A stretch of DNA of 64,000 nucleotides from Bactericera cockerelli (taxonomy: Eukaryota > Arthropoda > Insecta > Hemiptera > Triozidae): NCBI GenBank assembly GCA_024516035.1, contig CM044967.1, positions 21,108,423 through 21,172,422 of the forward strand. Direction: 5' to 3'. The stretch's first letter is position 1. Every line of letters begins with the position of its first letter. Made by a program: the position numbers and the translations under genes. Below the pieces are notes generated by a model, which saw only the letters and a program-made list of their open reading frames with translations, did no database searches and was not told the DNA's origin. Shown in pieces: positions 53,851-64,000 of the stretch.

Positions 53851-56800
53851 TCAGTTCAGCGTTTTTCGGAAAAGATGACAGATTGAGAGTACAACTGAGT
53901 GTTGCATCTTGGTTATTATGGATTTGTTGATGTTGAGTTCTGTAAGGTGTTTGGTCAATGATTTAGGAACCACTCCAGTTGTTGATATGATGATAGGATG
54001 AATTTTAACAGTGTCTACTTTCCATGTTTCTTTTATTTCTGCTTTGAGGTCTTGATATCTTCTTATCTTTTCATTGTAGGTGGATATGATATTGTGGCTG
54101 TTTACTACTGCATAGTCAATGAGGTGTACTATTTTTTCTTTTTTGTTCCATATGATCGTGTCTGGTCGGTTGTGACTTATTGTGCGGTCAGTGTAGACAG
54201 TGCGATTCCAGTAAAGTGCATGATCTTCGTTTTCTATGACAGCTTCAGGGTTGTATTTCCAGTATTTGCTATCTTCTTTGGTGTTGAATATTTTGGCTTC
54301 TAGTGTTTGGTGCAATATTTTTCCCATGTTGTCGTGTCTTGTGATGTATTCTGTTTGGGTTAATGTTGTACATCCTGCCATTATATGTTGTGTTGTTTCC
54401 GATTGATTTCCACACCATCTACATTTATCGTTTTGTATGGTTGGATCTTTAATAATGTGTTTGCGGAAGTTTTTGGTGGCTACTATTTGGTCTTGGATGG
54501 CAATGTAAAATCCTTCTGTTTCTGGAAAGAGTTTCCCTTCGGTTAACCATTTGAACGACTGTTCTTTGTCGACATATTCTTGGTCAATTTCGTTGGGGTA
54601 TCTTCCATGCAGAGGTTTATTCTTCCATTTGTTTATTGTATGTTGTAGTTCATTTTCATTATTTGTACTGTTTACGCTGTGTTCTTTTAAATTTAGTGGT
54701 GTATAGTTCTCGTCAGCTTTTATTGATGTTTTTATTAATTCACTGTTGTTTTGTTTTTTCCAGAAGTATTCTCTCATGTTATTGATTTGTTTCTTATGTA
54801 GGTATGTGATGTCAATAATGCCTCGTCCTCCATGTTTCCTTGGTATGGTTACTCGTTCTATAGCACTTTTGGGATGATGTTTGTTGAATCTTGTGAGAGT
54901 TGTTCTTATTTTTGTTTCAAGATGAGTTAAATCGGTTTGTGACCATTTGATTATTCCAAATGAGTAGGTTAAAATAGGGATTGCGAATGTATTAATTGCT
55001 TTCGTAAGGTTCTTTGAGTTGAGGCTTGTTTTTGATAACATTCTTAGCCGTTGGTTGAATAGAGATTGTATTTTGATTTTTGATCTTTTGTGGTCAATGG
55101 TTTTGTTTTGTTCTATTCCTAGATATTTGTAGTATTCTGGGGTTCTATGGCTTCAATGTTTTCTAGGCTTATTGTTCTATATTCTGGAGTTGTAGTTATT
55201 TTCCCTTTCTTTAAGGCTTGAATTTTACATTTGTTAGTTCCAAATTCCATTTTGATATCTAAACTAAATTTTTCTACCATTTCTATTGTGTTAATAAGAT
55301 TCTCTTCAGAGTTGGAGTATAACTTCAGATCGTCGATGTAGAATAGATGCGTGATGTTATAGTTGGATTCTTTATTTTTTATTTTAAACCCTTTGGATTC
55401 TTTATTTTTTATTTTAAACCCTTTGTTGTTAAGTTGTAAAAGTGTTGAAAGGGGATTCATGCAGAGGCAGAACAGCAGACTACTGAGGCTATCTCCTTGA
55501 AAGATACCTCTCTGTATTTTTAGTTTGGATGTTTGTAAGTTTTGGTCGTGTGATTTTAGTGTTATTGTTGTCTTCCATTTTTCCATGATTTTTTGTAAGA
55601 ACTCCGTGTATTTAGCATTAATTTTGTATAGTTTTAAGATGTATATTATCCATGAGTGTGGAATTTTGTCGTATGCTTTAATGTAGTCAATGAAACAAGT
55701 ATATATATTTCGTGTTTTCTTGTGTGCTGGTTCATAATAATGGCGTCAATAGTGAGTTGTTCCTTACATCCTAAAGTTCCTATTCTACTACCTTTTTGTT
55801 CTTCTGATATTATATTTTCATCTTCACAATGTTTACTTATGGCTTGGGTGATACATCCCGTTATTAATTTGTAGATGGTGTTGAGGCATGTAATAGGTCT
55901 GTAATTGGCTGGATTTTGTGTTTCATTGGATTTTGGTTTTAAATATGTTATGCCTTCACATATTTTTCATTGATGACTGCAGGGTTATCTAGTGCTTGGT
56001 TTATTATTTCTAGTGTTTTATCGTGTAGCTTTGTCATATTTTTTATCCAATAATTTTGAATTTTATCAGGTCCAGGGCATTTCCAATTTTGTATTTTTCC
56101 AATCTGAGTAAGTAGCATATGTTTTGTTATTTGGTTATTTTTCATTGGTGGTATTTCTGTTGTGTTATCTTCAATTATTTTTATAAATCCAGATTCATTA
56201 TTATGTTCTATTGAATTATTCCATATTCCACCCCAGAAGGCTTCGAGATCTTGGACATCTGGTGGTGTTATTATTTCTATGTTTTCAGTAGTTTTTGTTT
56301 TTACATAGAATGCTTTTTGGTTTCGGTTGAAGAGAGCATTATCACTTTTCCTGGAATTGCTTTTTTTGTATTTGCGTAGTCTTTTGGAGAGTATTAGTAA
56401 TTTTTGTTTTACTGTGTCTAATGTTTGATTGATGGTTTCGTTGGGGGGGTCGTATTTGGTGTGGCATTGATATTTCTTCATTATTTGGTTGATTTTATTT
56501 CTTAGGCGTTTCGTGTTGTTACCTTTTTTGTATTCAAGTAGACGTGCTATTGTGGCTCTGAGTTCTTCTATTTCTTTTTGGATTCGTTTTTCCCAGCATG
56601 GTGTATATTTGTTTCTTATGTTATTCTCATTTGTTATGATTTTTGCTCCATTAGATAGTGAAACTGTGTATGCTGCTAGGTATAGAATGTTTTGCAGATC
56701 TTCTAAGGTATTAATTTCAGTTAGCTCTTCTGTTATTATGTCTTCATTGAATATTTTCGTTAATGTGGCAAGTTTTTTTGAATTATTTTGTCGAGGTATG

Positions 56801-57417
56801 CTGGCTCTATTTTCTAGGGGTATTCCTTCCCAAAGTGTTTTTGCTGTTTCATATTCCCTTCTAATTTGTTCTTGGAACTTCTTCTCTATTGGTGTATATC
56901 TTTCATGTGATTGCCTTTTATTGGTTTCTAAAACTTGCTCTTGTGGTCTTCTTTCTTCTATTTCTAAATTAAGAGTTTCTATCATTGTTACTGTATTTTC
57001 TTGGTTGACTGATGTTTCGTTGTTGGGTTCATTTTCTGTGTTGTGGGTGTTATCTTGTGATTCTCTTGTATTTCTTTGTCGTATTTCTTCAATTATGGTG
57101 CTGGGTAGTAGGTTGTTACGAATAATGGCGGATTTTCTGTCTGCAAGGTTTTGTTCTGATAGGTGACCCAATGATGGGTATCTTAATTTGAATTTATTAT
57201 GAAGTTTTTTCCTCCATGCTGTCATGACTTGTTCACAATTTGTTTCGTGGAAGTATATTTCAATGATTGCTTTATTCATTTCTTGAGTCCACTTGATTCT
57301 ACGTCGAATTGTTGCTTCGGAAGTCTCGGATCGGGAATTCGAGAGGATTCTTTCAGCTTCTGTTGATGATGTAGTGGGAGGGTTCCGTGGAAGAGTATCT
57401 TGCGATATTCCCATCTC
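53851..57417 (-). pseudogene. R2-group LINE (restriction-like endonuclease retrotransposon), frame-broken
   Basis: A single-ORF non-LTR element. 57414-55948 (488 codons): N-terminal Myb/SANT-like region RRRIKWTQEMNKAIIEIYF, then the start of the reverse transcriptase, with WKCPGPDKI. The RT continues at about 55950-55590 in shifted frames (NPANYRPITCLNTIYKLI, CFIDYIKAYDKIPHSWI), then 55586-55119 with QGDSLSSLLFCL and the catalytic FYIDDLK, then 55041-53851 with the CCHC knuckle CRWCGNQ...HIMAGC and a nuclease motif RPDTIIWNKKEKIVHLIDYA (PD..D-type). At least three frameshifts separate these, so it is dead as assembled. 5' and 3' junctions are not defined. Confidence 0.85.
55375..55436 (-). 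repeat. 30-bp in-frame duplication inside the LINE RT
   Basis: The unit encoding KGFKIKNKES occurs twice in a row between the LNN and YNITHLFYIDD segments. It inserts ten residues just before the catalytic aspartates. Confidence 0.8.
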
Positions 57418-57444
57418 TTCCGCGACTGACTGAACATCTCGACG

Positions 57445-57505
57445 GGTCCGAACTTATTTTATTATTATTATTATTATTATTATTTTAATAATAATAATAG
57501 TAAAA
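57445..57505. repeat. (TTA)n microsatellite next to the LINE 5' side
   Basis: TTATTATTATTATTATTATT followed by AATAATAATAATAG. It lies just beyond the LINE start region. Confidence 0.85.
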
Positions 57506-57814
57506 AAAATGGGTTTAACATTGCATTCAACTACATGATCACAACTCAAAAATTCAGACCCTTGCTATAGACCATTGTATTCTTTCCTACTACAGTCGGA
57601 ATTACACCCTCAAAATAATATAATATATTATATTATTATACTACCTTTGTTTTAATTAGGTACATTATTTAAAAAATGCTCTTTCCAAATGGTTGAAATA
57701 ACCGCAGTGAACCTACGGTTATTTGCGCCATGTATTTTGAAACAAGTCTCGCAACCGTTCATTTGGTACCTAATACTTATAGATTTAATCCTATCAACCT
57801 TTATTCGAAATAAA

Positions 57815-57932
57815 AGGCTATGTATGAGTTCGGTGCGGAAAATAAAAAAATGTATGAGTTCGGTGCCGCCTAAAAAAGGTCATGTATGAATTCGGTGCCG
57901 CCTAAAAAAGGTCATGTATGAATTCGGTGCCC
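57815..57932. repeat. 32-bp tandem repeat, about 3.5 units
   Basis: Unit CATGTATGAATTCGGTGCCG then CCTAAAAAAGGT. Inverted relatives are at 60520-60620 and, weaker, at 63250-63350. Confidence 0.8.
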
Positions 57933-57984
57933 TGGTACTTGCCCTGATGATCAGGTAATTATAGTATTTTTTTCCTTATTAGGC

Positions 57985-58245
57985 ATGGCCTTCAATTAAT
58001 AAACCGAGGCATGGCCGTCATTGTATTTTACCTAACCCTACTATAAACCCAAGGCATGGCCTTCATTGTATTTTACCTAACCCTACTATAAACCCAAGGC
58101 ATGGCCGTCATTGTATTTTACTTAAACCCTACTATAAACCCAAGGCATGACCTTCATTGTATTTTACCTAAACCTACTATAAACTCAAGGCATGGCCTTC
58201 ATTGTATTTTATCTAACCTACTAAAACCCAAGGCATGGCCTTCAA
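57985..58245. repeat. 46-bp minisatellite, about five units
   Basis: Unit GGCATGGCCTTCATTGTATT then TTACCTAACCCTACTATAAA and CCCAA. Inverted copies at 63065-63175. Confidence 0.85.
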
Positions 58246-58298
58246 GGAGGAAATGGACAGTCTTGCTGAATGTAACTACTACAAAATAATCTACTAAC

Positions 58299-60438
58299 CA
58301 GTGGCGGCTCGTCGGGTGAAGACACTGAAGACATTTTCACCTAATTTTGAACAGTGAAAACACTACTCATAATCCCTTGAACATGGCACAATTGATCCAA
58401 CTCAAAGAAAAAAAAAAAAAAAAAAAGAGTAAGCTTTGTGTAAAATAGATCAATGCTGCTTAACATTTCATGTTACTTTCCAAGGAGAACACCAAATTGA
58501 AGACAATTCGAAATTGTCTTCAGTTGTCCTTGAATCAACCAATCAGAGTTGAGTATTTCCAAGTAGGTATCATGAAATATTAGGCAAGAACTTATCTATG
58601 TAATATGCTACTGAGGACAGTCTTCAGTTGTAATTCAGTTTACATTATCTACACGACCTCATACGAAAAAGTCACGAAGCCACATACCATGTGCGATGTC
58701 ATGTGTTTTTGATATTAACATTGTTGCCAGTAGCATTATGCCAGACTAGGAAACCAGTCAATGATTTAGCCTCACATATCTACACAATCTTGTAATATTA
58801 AAAAAAAAAATAATAATAATAACGTAGGCGTTAGGAAAGCAGGATTTTGTGTCAGGAATTTTGGATATATTTCTCATTTTTTGGGTTCTAGTTTTGTACA
58901 TAGTTCCTAAACGATAGCCGATACCAAATAAATTTTAACTATTTATGTATCTTGTCAACTATAGTCTTATAAAGGACATCTCGATTGAAGTCAAATCTCG
59001 GAAATAATTATTTAATGTAGGTACCGAAAATTGAGCCAAATAAATAATCTGGTATCTAGTTGTTCCAAGAAGTTTTTAAATAATGACAATGGTGGTACTG
59101 TTTAAGATCCTGACTATGGAACCACTTTTAAAAAAATCATGAAATACACGTGTTGAAATGAAATTCTCAAGAGAAAATTCTGTTCAGGCGGTGTAGTATT
59201 ATTTTTTCAAATAAATAAATACGTCTTACATGATTTGAGGGATTTCTTTAAATTTAAAATATAGCTCTTGAAGTTTGTAGAAATTTAGCTATGAAATTAA
59301 CTTGGCAACATTGTATCTCTTATCTTTAGAATGTAAACAAAACTTGTGGCGCACTTTTTAAATTTTATTAGATTATTTTCAAATCGTTCAACGGTAATCA
59401 AGTGACTTTTAATTGGTGTAACTAATTAATAAATTTATTTCCCAGTATTTGATACAGGATAGAAACATTTTCCCTACCTGATCTGACCTGTGCTTTTCAT
59501 AATAAGTTGAATATGAAGTAGCTATGTACTTCTTTCAGTGTCAGAAATAACATTATAATTATGCAGGTAGCTAAGCACACAGCTTCCAGTGAAGTACGTA
59601 CTTAAAATTATAAGGCAATATCTGTGTTTTTCATAAATAGTCATTTAAACATCAATGGTAAACACAAAATTTAAGCTGATTTTATATTTGTAGTAAGTAT
59701 GTTTTCTTAGATTTATTTTGTAATCTGGTGGTGGATTTTCTTGCAGTTTTGGATTGTAATTTTTAGTCTTCAACTAACTTCTTTCCTTCCCAGTTCTAAC
59801 CTTCTAACCCCTCTTTAAAATGTTGCACCTACCTATCTACTGAGGTATAATCCTAATATTTTTATTTTAATTCCGTTTTACCAACTTTTAGTTAATATTT
59901 TTTATTAAGATGAATGAATACCTAAATATTTTTTATTAAGATGAATATTTCAAAGAAACAATGAGATTCCCACAAAATCATGGGGTTCAAACATTAAAAG
60001 TAACCCCATTCAGATTAAGAAGTAATGAGTCTAAGAAAGATATTATGATTACTGGATGTCCATTTCTCCAATTACTATGTATAACCACCACTAAAAAAGT
60101 AAAGCAAATGCCTGCCCCACAGCCATACAGTTCAAGCCTGAATGGCTTATGAAAAATGAATGGCTGTGTACCAGCTCAAGTGTTGACAAATTGTTCTGCT
60201 GGCCTTGTTTATTCATTAAGTACCAAGTGTTCTCCAAAAAAAGTATCATAAAAAACTTATATGATGCAAAACTGGTATGAGAGAAAATCATGCTCTGCAG
60301 GGAAACAGCCATAACTTACAATGGGCTGTGTTTATGAGACCATAAGAACTAAGATCTGATAAATTAATAATTTTATTTTTTCAATACTTCTGGGTATAAT
60401 TTGTCTTCACCTAGTCTTGAAGTCAGGAGCCGCCACTG
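58299..60438. mobile_element. hAT element, 2.14 kb, defective
   Basis: Terminal inverted repeats CAGTGGCGGCTCGTCGGGTG (left) and GGAGCCGCCACTG (right) are flanked by an exact 8-bp duplication CTACTAAC (58291-58298, 60439-60446). The 8-bp duplication and CAGTGGCGGC-type ends are typical of hAT. The interior is mostly degenerate; one transposase fragment remains. Confidence 0.88.
60131..60280 (+). pseudogene. hAT transposase zinc-finger fragment
   Basis: The frame reads FKPEWLMKNEWLCTSSS, a short gap, then LFCWPCLFIKYQVF. The W..WL...LFC..C pattern is the TTF-type zinc finger found at the N terminus of many hAT transposases. Ends at a stop after about 50 codons; downstream domains are missing. 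Confidence 0.6.
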
Positions 60439-60519
60439 CTACTAACTTAATAACAGCAGGATGAATGTTAACAAGCAACTAGTACATTATAAACAAAAAA
60501 TCAATTTATAAGTCATTAA

Positions 60520-60620
60520 GACCGCACCGAACTCGTACATCACCTTTTTTAGGCGGCACCGAATTCATACATGCGAAAAAGGTCGGGTAATCTTCGCACC
60601 GAACTCACCTATTGCCAAAT
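60520..60620. repeat. Inverted copy of the 32-bp repeat
   Basis: CTTTTTTAGGCGGCACCGAA and flanking CACCGAACTC segments are the complement of 57815-57932. Confidence 0.75.
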
Positions 60621-61245
60621 AAAATGACTCTCGGACTGATTTTAGACAAGTAGCCTGGCCCGCGTAACATTCCTACTCGTACCTACAACTGTAGACGAGT
60701 AGTCTGATCCAGGGATGATACCAGCAGTAGACAGCTAGACACTGAGGCATCTAGAGACTACTCGCACTAGATTACCCCAGCTTGTCTGTACAAATTCAAC
60801 TCTGAGATATTCCCTATTATTATTAATCTTTACGAAGCGACGGAGTTCATCAGATGGGCCAAAATCTCATTAGAAAATGTCATTTTACGTGCGAAGGGAT
60901 CAAAAAAAATCCATCACTTGGGCCATTTGAAAAAATATGATTCAGGTATTTTTTCATTCAGTGTGGATCACAAGTTAGTACCTTGTTTAAACTTGTAAAA
61001 AAACAATCCACAACGACCTCAAGATCCCATTTGTTATTGAAGAGATAAAAGACAGACCGCTCAACTATCAGAAATCAGACCTTTAACTCAAGAACATGAT
61101 TTGAGATTATTCTGGGATCTAGAGACGCTAGGCATTAAAGATAATCCAGCAGTTACTGATGACGATATTGCCTTACAAAATTTTAAATCTTGTGATTTTT
61201 TCATGATGCTTCGCTAAATCTGCGCGCATGGTCGACTAACTGTAA

Positions 61246-61377
61246 GGGCGAAATTAATAGACAACATCAATCACTGAAGTCTGAACGTCAAAACGTCAAT
61301 TTTCCCCATATTACACAATACGCAATCCGTGACTTAGCGCCACAGAGGTATTACAAAAACGTCTATTAATTCCACCC
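61246..61377. mobile_element. Short Harbinger-type MITE, 132 bp
   Basis: Ends GGGCGAAATTAATAGAC and GTCTATTAATTCCACCC, flanked by TAA at 61243-61245 and 61378-61380. Confidence 0.72.
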
Positions 61378-61380
61378 TAA

Positions 61381-61640
61381 GAGTCCTAAGTTCGATTCTC
61401 TTCCTGACGAAATAAAAAAGGAGGCTTTTTATTCCTTAGAAGAATTTTTGAGTTGTAGTTTGATGATATGGTCCAGCTTACAATTTACTTAGTTTGTTAC
61501 TTCTTAAGTTCTATTATGTCTTTTCCTTCCCCTGCCCCATTTCTGTATATGTATTTGACTTGTGTAAACAAATTGTAAATTTGATGTACACCAATAAATA
61601 AATCTTATCTTAAAATAAAAAGTGTTCAACCTGTCCAAAA
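61381..61640 (+). pseudogene. LINE 3' end with C-terminal codons
   Basis: Reads SLPDEIKKEAFYSLEEFLSC, a common end of Jockey-type LINE ORF2, then a 3'-UTR ending CAATAAATAAATCTTATCTT. Confidence 0.55.
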
Positions 61641-62115
61641 TGTGTTGGGTATTCACTGGCATATAGATACTGACTCTATTAGCTTGAAGCATATAACTTA
61701 AAAGTTAATCCTGAGGCCAAAGTAACTAAACGAGAGTTCATTTTATGATCTTGGACACAAAAACAAAGATTGGGACACAGTACTTACTGATAAAGACACT
61801 AGAATTTTCTTAGAGATAGTTGACGACTTACAGAAGTTTTCAACTTATGAACTACCCAGATTATTACGTGAATATTACACTACACCTGACTCTAAAATTG
61901 AATTCCCATGTCTTTTCTGACGCTTGCTTATATTGCTCTTACGGGGCAACTGTTTACGTTCGTTGTATAAATGCCTCTGTGGCATAACTTGTGATATGAT
62001 ATTTTTCAAAAATAATAGTGTCCCTAAAAATATAACTTTCCCGCGACTCGAACTGATGGGTGCGCTCATTGCACATCGTACTTTATTATATGTTATTAAA
62101 TCGTTAAATCGCCCA

Positions 62116-62400
62116 ATTTTTTTTTTAGAATATAGAAAGATTCAATACACATCATTCATAACCACATCCACGGAGCATGAAAAAAAAAAAAAAAGAAGCA
62201 AAAAAAAAAAAAAAAACAGAAAAAAAAAATGAAGGAAAAAAAAAAAAATTGTTTCTAGGAAGAAAAAAAAAAAAATGTATTAACTGATGGATATGCTGTG
62301 TACTAGCAATCACAAAAATGCTGACAGCATCTTTGTTATATATTTCTTATAATAAATATAAAAAAAAAAAAAAAAACAGACTAGGGGGCTGTCGCCTGCT
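62116..62400. other. A-rich low-complexity DNA
   Basis: Long A runs (62175-62280 and 62358-62378) separate the BEL/Pao remnant from the 21-bp satellite. Confidence 0.7.
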
Positions 62401-62404
62401 TTGC

Positions 62405-62990
62405 GGGCCGAGGCATGGCCGTAGTGTATTTGAGGCATGACCGTAGTGTATAGAGGCATGGCCGTAGTGTATTGAGGCATGACCGTAGTTTATTGAGGCA
62501 TGACCGTAGTGTATTGAAGCATGACCGTACTGTATTGAGACATGAACGTAGTGTATTGAGGCATGGCCGTAGTGTATTGAGGCATGAACGTAGTGTATTG
62601 AGGCATGGCCGTAATGTATTGAGGCATGAACGTAGTGTATTCAGGCATGAACGTAGTGTATTGAGCATGGCCGTAGTGTATTGAGGCATGAACGTAGTGT
62701 ATTGAGGCATGGCCGTAGTGTATTGAGGCATGACCGTAGTGTATTGAGGCATGGCCGTAGTGTATTGAGGCATGAACGTAGTGTATTGAGGCATGGCCGT
62801 AGTGTATTGAGGCATGAACGTAGTGTTTGAGGCATGACCGATGACCGTAGTTGTATTGAGGCATGGCCGTATGTGTATTGAGCATGAACGTAGTGTATTG
62901 AGGCATGGCCGTAATGTATTGAGGCATGACCGTAGTGTATTGAACCATGGCCTTAGTGTATTGAGGCATGAACGTATTTTAAATAAGAAT
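62405..62990. repeat. 21-bp satellite, about 27 units, with alternating 42-bp order
   Basis: Unit GAGGCATGGCCGTAGTGTAT plus T. Variants GGCC, GACC and GAAC at the same position often alternate, forming 42-bp pairs. Minus frames reading MPQYTT-type heptads are by-products of a period that is a multiple of three. Confidence 0.92.
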
Positions 62991-63064
62991 CATCTTTTTA
63001 TATGGAAATCTTTAAAATGTCTAACTTATAAAAGGTATAGAACCTTGAGTGTATAGTAGAGTTA

Positions 63065-63175
63065 GGTAAAATACATAGAAGGCCATGCCTCAGGAATATA
63101 GTAGGTTTAGGGATAAACATAGAAGGCAATGCCTCGGGTTCATAGTAGGGTTAGGTAAAATACATAGAAAAGCCT
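63065..63175. repeat. Inverted copies of the 46-bp minisatellite
   Basis: GTTAGGTAAAATACATAGAA and GGCCATGCCTC are the complement of the 57985-58245 unit; about 2.5 units. Confidence 0.75.
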
Positions 63176-63339
63176 AATTAGGTATTTCTATTATATAATT
63201 TATGCTAGGCCTAAACTATGTAGGTATAAACTCAGGAAAAAATGCAATCGACGGGAGAGAATTCGGTGTTGATAAAATCCTGAGCGGGAGTGAACTCGTG
63301 GTACCTACCTGAACAAAAATTTTGGTCGGGAGAGAACTC

Positions 63340-63560
63340 GATGACGTCCCTTATCAAGACCTCACGAGTTATGAGTGTACCCTGGACACTGGACATACAT
63401 GGACAGAGAAAAAAAATCTGCCCTGATGGGGATCGAACCCAAGTCAGGCTGACTAGTACGCTACCCACTTTAGCCAAGGGCACTACTTTGTCACAACATT
63501 TAGTGAGTAGCATCGACATTTACGAGAGCAATTCATCATATTTTACCTCCATTCAACCAT
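63340..63560 (-). mobile_element. tRNA-derived SINE related to family 3
   Basis: Minus-strand head GTGCCCTTGGCTAAAGTGGG, B box GGGTTCGATCCCCA, body through the CACTAAATGTTGTG region. Confidence 0.6.
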
Positions 63561-63589
63561 GATTGTTAAAAAACAATTTCGTAATGCCG

Positions 63590-63805
63590 CACCACAGTCA
63601 TTGCCAATTCTACAACTACTACAATTTCCTAGCGAGGGTAATAGGGTCGTCATCAAGAATCAAATATAAAGAGCGGAAAAACAGAACAACGTTAAGCCCA
63701 AATTGAAAAAAATAGAGCTAAAAGATTTCGTCCCCGCCAGGATTCGAACCCGCGCTGACTGGGTTTCATGTCGAGTATGCTACCAATAGACAAAGTTGTC
63801 TTCTA
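63590..63805 (-). mobile_element. tRNA-derived SINE, degraded
   Basis: Minus-strand B box GCGGGTTCGAATCC and a CCTTATTACCCTCG-like body. Head GACAACTTTGTCTATTGGTA. Confidence 0.5.
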
Positions 63806-64000
63806 AAAACGAGGACAGAAAATGATGTAACTAAATTAATACTTGGAAACTTAAAACATTAAAATTTTGCAAAGAGAGAGCGAGGTCATCTCGAAAAATA
63901 CATACTGGTCAAGATCTGACCACTGTGCTAAGGATTCGAAGGTACCTACTCGCCAAAGAGAATGAAAAGGCCACCAGGTGCCACCCAGTGGACAGGATGA

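Larger units (their letters stand above)
60830..62115 (+). pseudogene. BEL/Pao LTR-retrotransposon pol remnant, interrupted
   Basis: Pieces in order: LRLFWDLETLGIKDNPAVTD near 61090-61180 (segment before the RT), DWDTVLTDKDTRIFLEIVDD and YELPRLL near 61770-61865, a shifted HVFSDACLYCSYGATVYVRC near 61905-61970 (RNase H), and PKNITFPRLELMGALIAHRT near 62025-62090. These are hallmarks of BEL/Pao pol. Bases from about 61246 to 61640 are a MITE and a LINE tail inserted in it. Several stops and shifts; not functional. Confidence 0.72.

Noticed and set aside
56489..57166. 225-codon plus-strand frame
   Set aside because: It is the antisense shadow of the LINE ORF, with a composition (Val/Ser/Phe-rich) expected of a reverse frame.
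62381..62969. Long repetitive proteins on the minus strand (144 and 159 codons)
   Set aside because: They are translations of a 21-bp satellite whose period is a multiple of three; three frames are open at once.

Overview
The window is AT-rich eukaryotic DNA with introns, GT-AG splice sites, tRNA-derived SINEs, LINEs and cut-and-paste transposons. It is almost certainly an insect. I lean towards Hemiptera because of the repeat style and the cathepsin F-like gene, but the sequence does not prove the order. Two runs of exactly 100 N (14063-14162, 25063-25162) are scaffold gaps. About 5 kb (26.45-31.4 kb) is homopolymer-dominated sequence that looks like a failed consensus.

Left third (1-24.4 kb): one minus-strand cathepsin F-like cysteine protease locus. 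Exons 1-4 (24.27-20.27 kb) encode the signal peptide, the propeptide and the catalytic-Cys segment. They are followed by two tandem copies of the 3' half of the gene, exons 5-9: cassette A (19.87-14.58 kb) and cassette B (12.52-5.52 kb). I found no second copy of exons 1-4 between them. Both cassettes accept the splice phase left by exon 4. Exons 1-4 plus B give an uninterrupted 368-codon reading frame with Cys165, His310 and Asn335. Exons 1-4 plus A need one extra base at the end of exon 5A. A third copy of the 3'-UTR lies inverted at bases 1-95, so a further paralogue probably ends just outside the window on the plus strand.

Introns and flanks of this locus are full of mobile DNA: a piggyBac-like element carrying a 54-bp minisatellite, a 5'-truncated retroposon with a 16-bp target duplication, a LINE remnant split by a MITE, a Penelope-like GIY-YIG fragment, a foldback element nested in a LINE tail, and several SINE families.

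Middle (25-36.3 kb): a long inverted repeat beside a gap, the corrupted block, then the 3' end of a plus-strand gene for a large, disordered, probably nuclear protein with a CtBP-type PIDLS motif. The gene has two apparent single-base frame errors and a long 3'-UTR.

Right half (36-64 kb): repeats only. It holds a 272-bp tandem satellite with dispersed copies, a second foldback element, a 363-bp Harbinger-type MITE with TTA target duplications, a 1.5-kb inverted-repeat element, a perfect 252-bp-arm palindrome, a frame-broken R2-group LINE, a 2.1-kb hAT element with an 8-bp target duplication, BEL/Pao remnants, and related minisatellites in inverted orientation from 57.8 to 63.3 kb.
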